From Thermus caldilimi (GTDB taxonomy: Bacteria; Deinococcota; Deinococci; Deinococcales; Thermaceae): a stretch of DNA of 64,000 nt. How positions within the stretch are numbered: the first letter of the stretch is position 1; every line of letters begins with the position of its first letter. The position numbers were made by a program, and so were the translations under genes. The notes below the pieces were generated by a model. The model was not told the DNA's origin and did not search any database. It saw only the letters and a list, made by a program, of their open reading frames with translations. Of the stretch, positions 62,731 through 64,000 are shown in pieces. Location of the stretch: the NCBI RefSeq assembly GCF_004684245.1, contig NZ_CP038452.1, positions 1,722,796 through 1,786,795 of the forward strand. The letters are read 5' to 3'.

Positions 62731-63880
62731 AAAGGGCCGCCCGGTTCCCTTCGGATGAAGGGTGCCATGCACCAGACGGCCCAAGCTCTACTCTGGACCC
62801 TCCTGGCCCTCCTGCCAACCCCCCACCTCCGGGAGTCCCTCAAAGCGCTTCTTCTCCTCCTTCTCACCGGCCACGGCAAGGCCAGGCCCCAGCACAGCAA
62901 GACCAAGTCCCCTTCCGCCCTCTCCCGCTTCCTCAACCGCTATCCCTGGCCCACCCGCGCCCTCATCCGCCTGGCTCGCAAGAAGGCCCAGGAAACCCTC
63001 CACCGGGCCAGGCCCAGGCGGGGGCCCAAGCCCAGGCTCCTGGTGGTCCTGGACCTGGTCACCCTGGAGAAGCGGGGCCTCTTCCCCGCCTTGCCCCTCT
63101 CCTTTTTCCACGGCAAGTGGGGGCTCCACCTGGTGGTGCTCTATCTGGTGCTGGGAGAGCTGCGCATCCCCTGGGCCTACCGGGTGTGGCGGGGGAAGGG
63201 GGAGAAGGCCCTTTCCCTCCTTGCCCTGCGTCTTCTGGCCTCCCTGCCCCCCTGGATGCGCAAGTCCTTCCACCTTCGGGTGGTGGCCGATGCTGCCTTC
63301 GGCACCGCCCGGTTTCTTGTGGGGGTGCGGGGGTTGGGTCTGGAAGCGGTGGTGGGGATGCGGCGGGACCGAAAGACGCGGGAGGGGCTTCCCCTCTTTG
63401 GGCTCAGACGGCAGGGGAGCCGGGTGCACCTGCGGGGACTTCCCTTTCCCGTGTGGGTGAGCTGGTACCGCTATCCCTTACCCGGGGGAGGGTGGGAGTG
63501 GCGGTACGTGGTGGCCACCTTTCCCGCGGGGCCACGGACTGTGCTGGTGTGGGGGCGGCGGCGGTTTACCATTGAGCACTTCTTCCGCACGGTAAAGAGC
63601 GAGTTTTCCCTGGGGCGTTTTGGGCAGCGGACGGCCTTGGGGGTGCATCGGTTTCTGGTGTTGTCCTTCCTGGCTTACCTGCTGGCCCACTGGGTGAGGC
63701 TAGCTCCAGACGGGAGAGGTCTTTCTTGGCGGGAGGCTGGGCGGGAGGCGGCGCGCCTGCTTCTGCCGGAGGTGGTCTTGCGGGTCCTCATGGCCGAGCT
63801 GGGAGCTTTGGGTCTTTGGCCTCCGCCTGCGGGGGGAAGGGGGTGTTCATGCAGGGTATTCGGGAGGTGCAAGTTTTGAG
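62675..63880 (+). mobile_element. Complete insertion sequence, DDE transposase, 1206 bp
   Basis: Perfect 14-bp terminal inverted repeats CTCAAAACTTGCAC lie at 62675-62688 and, inverted, at 63867-63880. The 4-bp sequence GTGG flanks both ends (62671-62674 and 63881-63884), consistent with a target duplication. Deleting the element and one GTGG rejoins the SPFH frame exactly. Family assignment is open; a 4-bp duplication and the DDE spacing suggest an IS4/IS701-like relative. Confidence 0.92.
62755..63879 (+). CDS. DDE transposase of the insertion sequence
   Basis: A 374-aa product with a likely catalytic triad D100 (LLVVLDLVTLEKRG), D179 (VVADAAFG) and E274 (RRRFTIEHFFRTVKSEFSLGRFGQR). The last region matches the YREK-like signature block of IS4-type transposases. 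The start may be ATG 62755 or ATG 62767; the latter has AAGGG 4 nt upstream. The TGA lies inside the right inverted repeat. The frame is intact, so the element may still be mobile. Confidence 0.9.
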   Translation: MKGAMHQTAQALLWTLLALLPTPHLRESLKALLLLLLTGHGKARPQHSKTKSPSALSRFLNRYPWPTRALIRLARKKAQETLHRARPRRGPKPRLLVVLDLVTLEKRGLFPALPLSFFHGKWGLHLVVLYLVLGELRIPWAYRVWRGKGEKALSLLALRLLASLPPWMRKSFHLRVVADAAFGTARFLVGVRGLGLEAVVGMRRDRKTREGLPLFGLRRQGSRVHLRGLPFPVWVSWYRYPLPGGGWEWRYVVATFPAGPRTVLVWGRRRFTIEHFFRTVKSEFSLGRFGQRTALGVHRFLVLSFLAYLLAHWVRLAPDGRGLSWREAGREAARLLLPEVVLRVLMAELGALGLWPPPAGGRGCSCRVFGRCKF

Positions 63881-63920
63881 GTGGTGAACGTGGGGACGCT
63901 CTACGCCTAGGGGCAATGGG

Positions 63921-64000
63921 GTGAAAGAGGAGAAAAAGCGCTTCCTCTTGCGGCTGGACCCGAGGCTCTACCGGGTCCTGGAGAAATGGGCCCAGGACGA
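63921..64000 (+). CDS. Arc-like small DNA-binding protein (partial, runs off the window)
   Basis: From GTG 63921 the first 26 residues read VKEEKKRFLLRLDPRLYRVL followed by EKWAQD. This is the ribbon-helix start (FLLRLDPxLYxxLExWA) of the small Arc-family proteins commonly encoded right after SPFH genes. It begins 11 nt after the original SPFH stop (63908-63910). The insertion sequence now separates it from its partner's promoter. Confidence 0.82.
   Translation, partial: MKEEKKRFLLRLDPRLYRVLEKWAQD

Overview
This window is chromosomal DNA from a Thermus species. The evidence is the very high GC content with G/C-ending codons, an SLH-domain SlpA-type envelope protein, housekeeping proteins that closely resemble my memory of the T. 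thermophilus versions (UvrB of 665 aa, LeuRS of 878 aa, AspC of 385 aa, a 116-aa PII protein), and the large number of genes that seem to be translated from leaderless mRNAs. In these a -10 box of the form TANNNT lies 6-7 nt before the start codon. I cannot assign a species.

Layout. 1-6009: a partial gene, a membrane protein with a degenerate GGDEF fold, rarA, an orphan MalG-like permease, a CoA-transferase, two DnaA boxes, the SRP RNA and an ABC-2 exporter. 6006-13230: an M29 aminopeptidase, a catalytically dead E2-like protein with an E3-binding domain, uvrB and slpA. 13231-19404: the slpA leader, a glmS ribozyme, glmS, an HD-GYP protein, a DUF4127 protein and trxB. 19470-22146: three tRNA genes diverging from a roadblock-like gene and a membrane-protein gene. 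22233-28317: a long minus-strand block (fmt, def, cdaR, cdaA, deoB, a small acidic protein, zapE, vapC, vapB). 28361-33363: a glutaredoxin-like gene, fabI, a ring-cleaving dioxygenase, an esterase pseudogene, ispG and tgt. 33360-42739: envelope and maintenance genes (an AI-2E family permease, an inactive LytM-like protein, rpmB, lspA, aspC, a lipid kinase, a broken phosphatase-like gene, GNAT, HDAC-like and trmL genes, and an AlbA-type regulator). 42815-47978: amt, glnB, hrcA, a moaD-moaE fusion, two small genes and rlmN. 47947-58801: an acyl-CoA dehydrogenase, a Clp1-like kinase, leuS with an attenuator, brkB, a TPR gene, proA, proB, a metzincin-like lipoprotein and a small wHTH gene. 58804-64000: tRNA-Arg, a PduO-type adenosyltransferase, a NatAB-like exporter, and an SPFH gene whose 3' end is interrupted by an insertion sequence, followed by an Arc-like gene.

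Regulation is the richest part. (i) A ribosome-mediated attenuator precedes leuS: an 8-codon leader peptide with TTG and CTA leucine codons, mutually exclusive hairpins and an intrinsic terminator. (ii) A glmS self-cleaving ribozyme precedes glmS. (iii) At four places one TANNNTA heptamer supplies the -10 box for both strands. (iv) An inverted repeat touches both -10 boxes between vapBC and a glutaredoxin-like gene. (v) A 20-bp palindrome covers the amt -35 box. (vi) A 14-bp inverted repeat encloses one tRNA-Glu.

Several genes look broken or catalytically dead: the esterase at 30371, the phosphatase-like gene at 38272, the LytM-like protein at 34483, the E2-like protein at 7115 and the GGDEF-like protein at 157. 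I saw no CRISPR array, prophage or rRNA operon.
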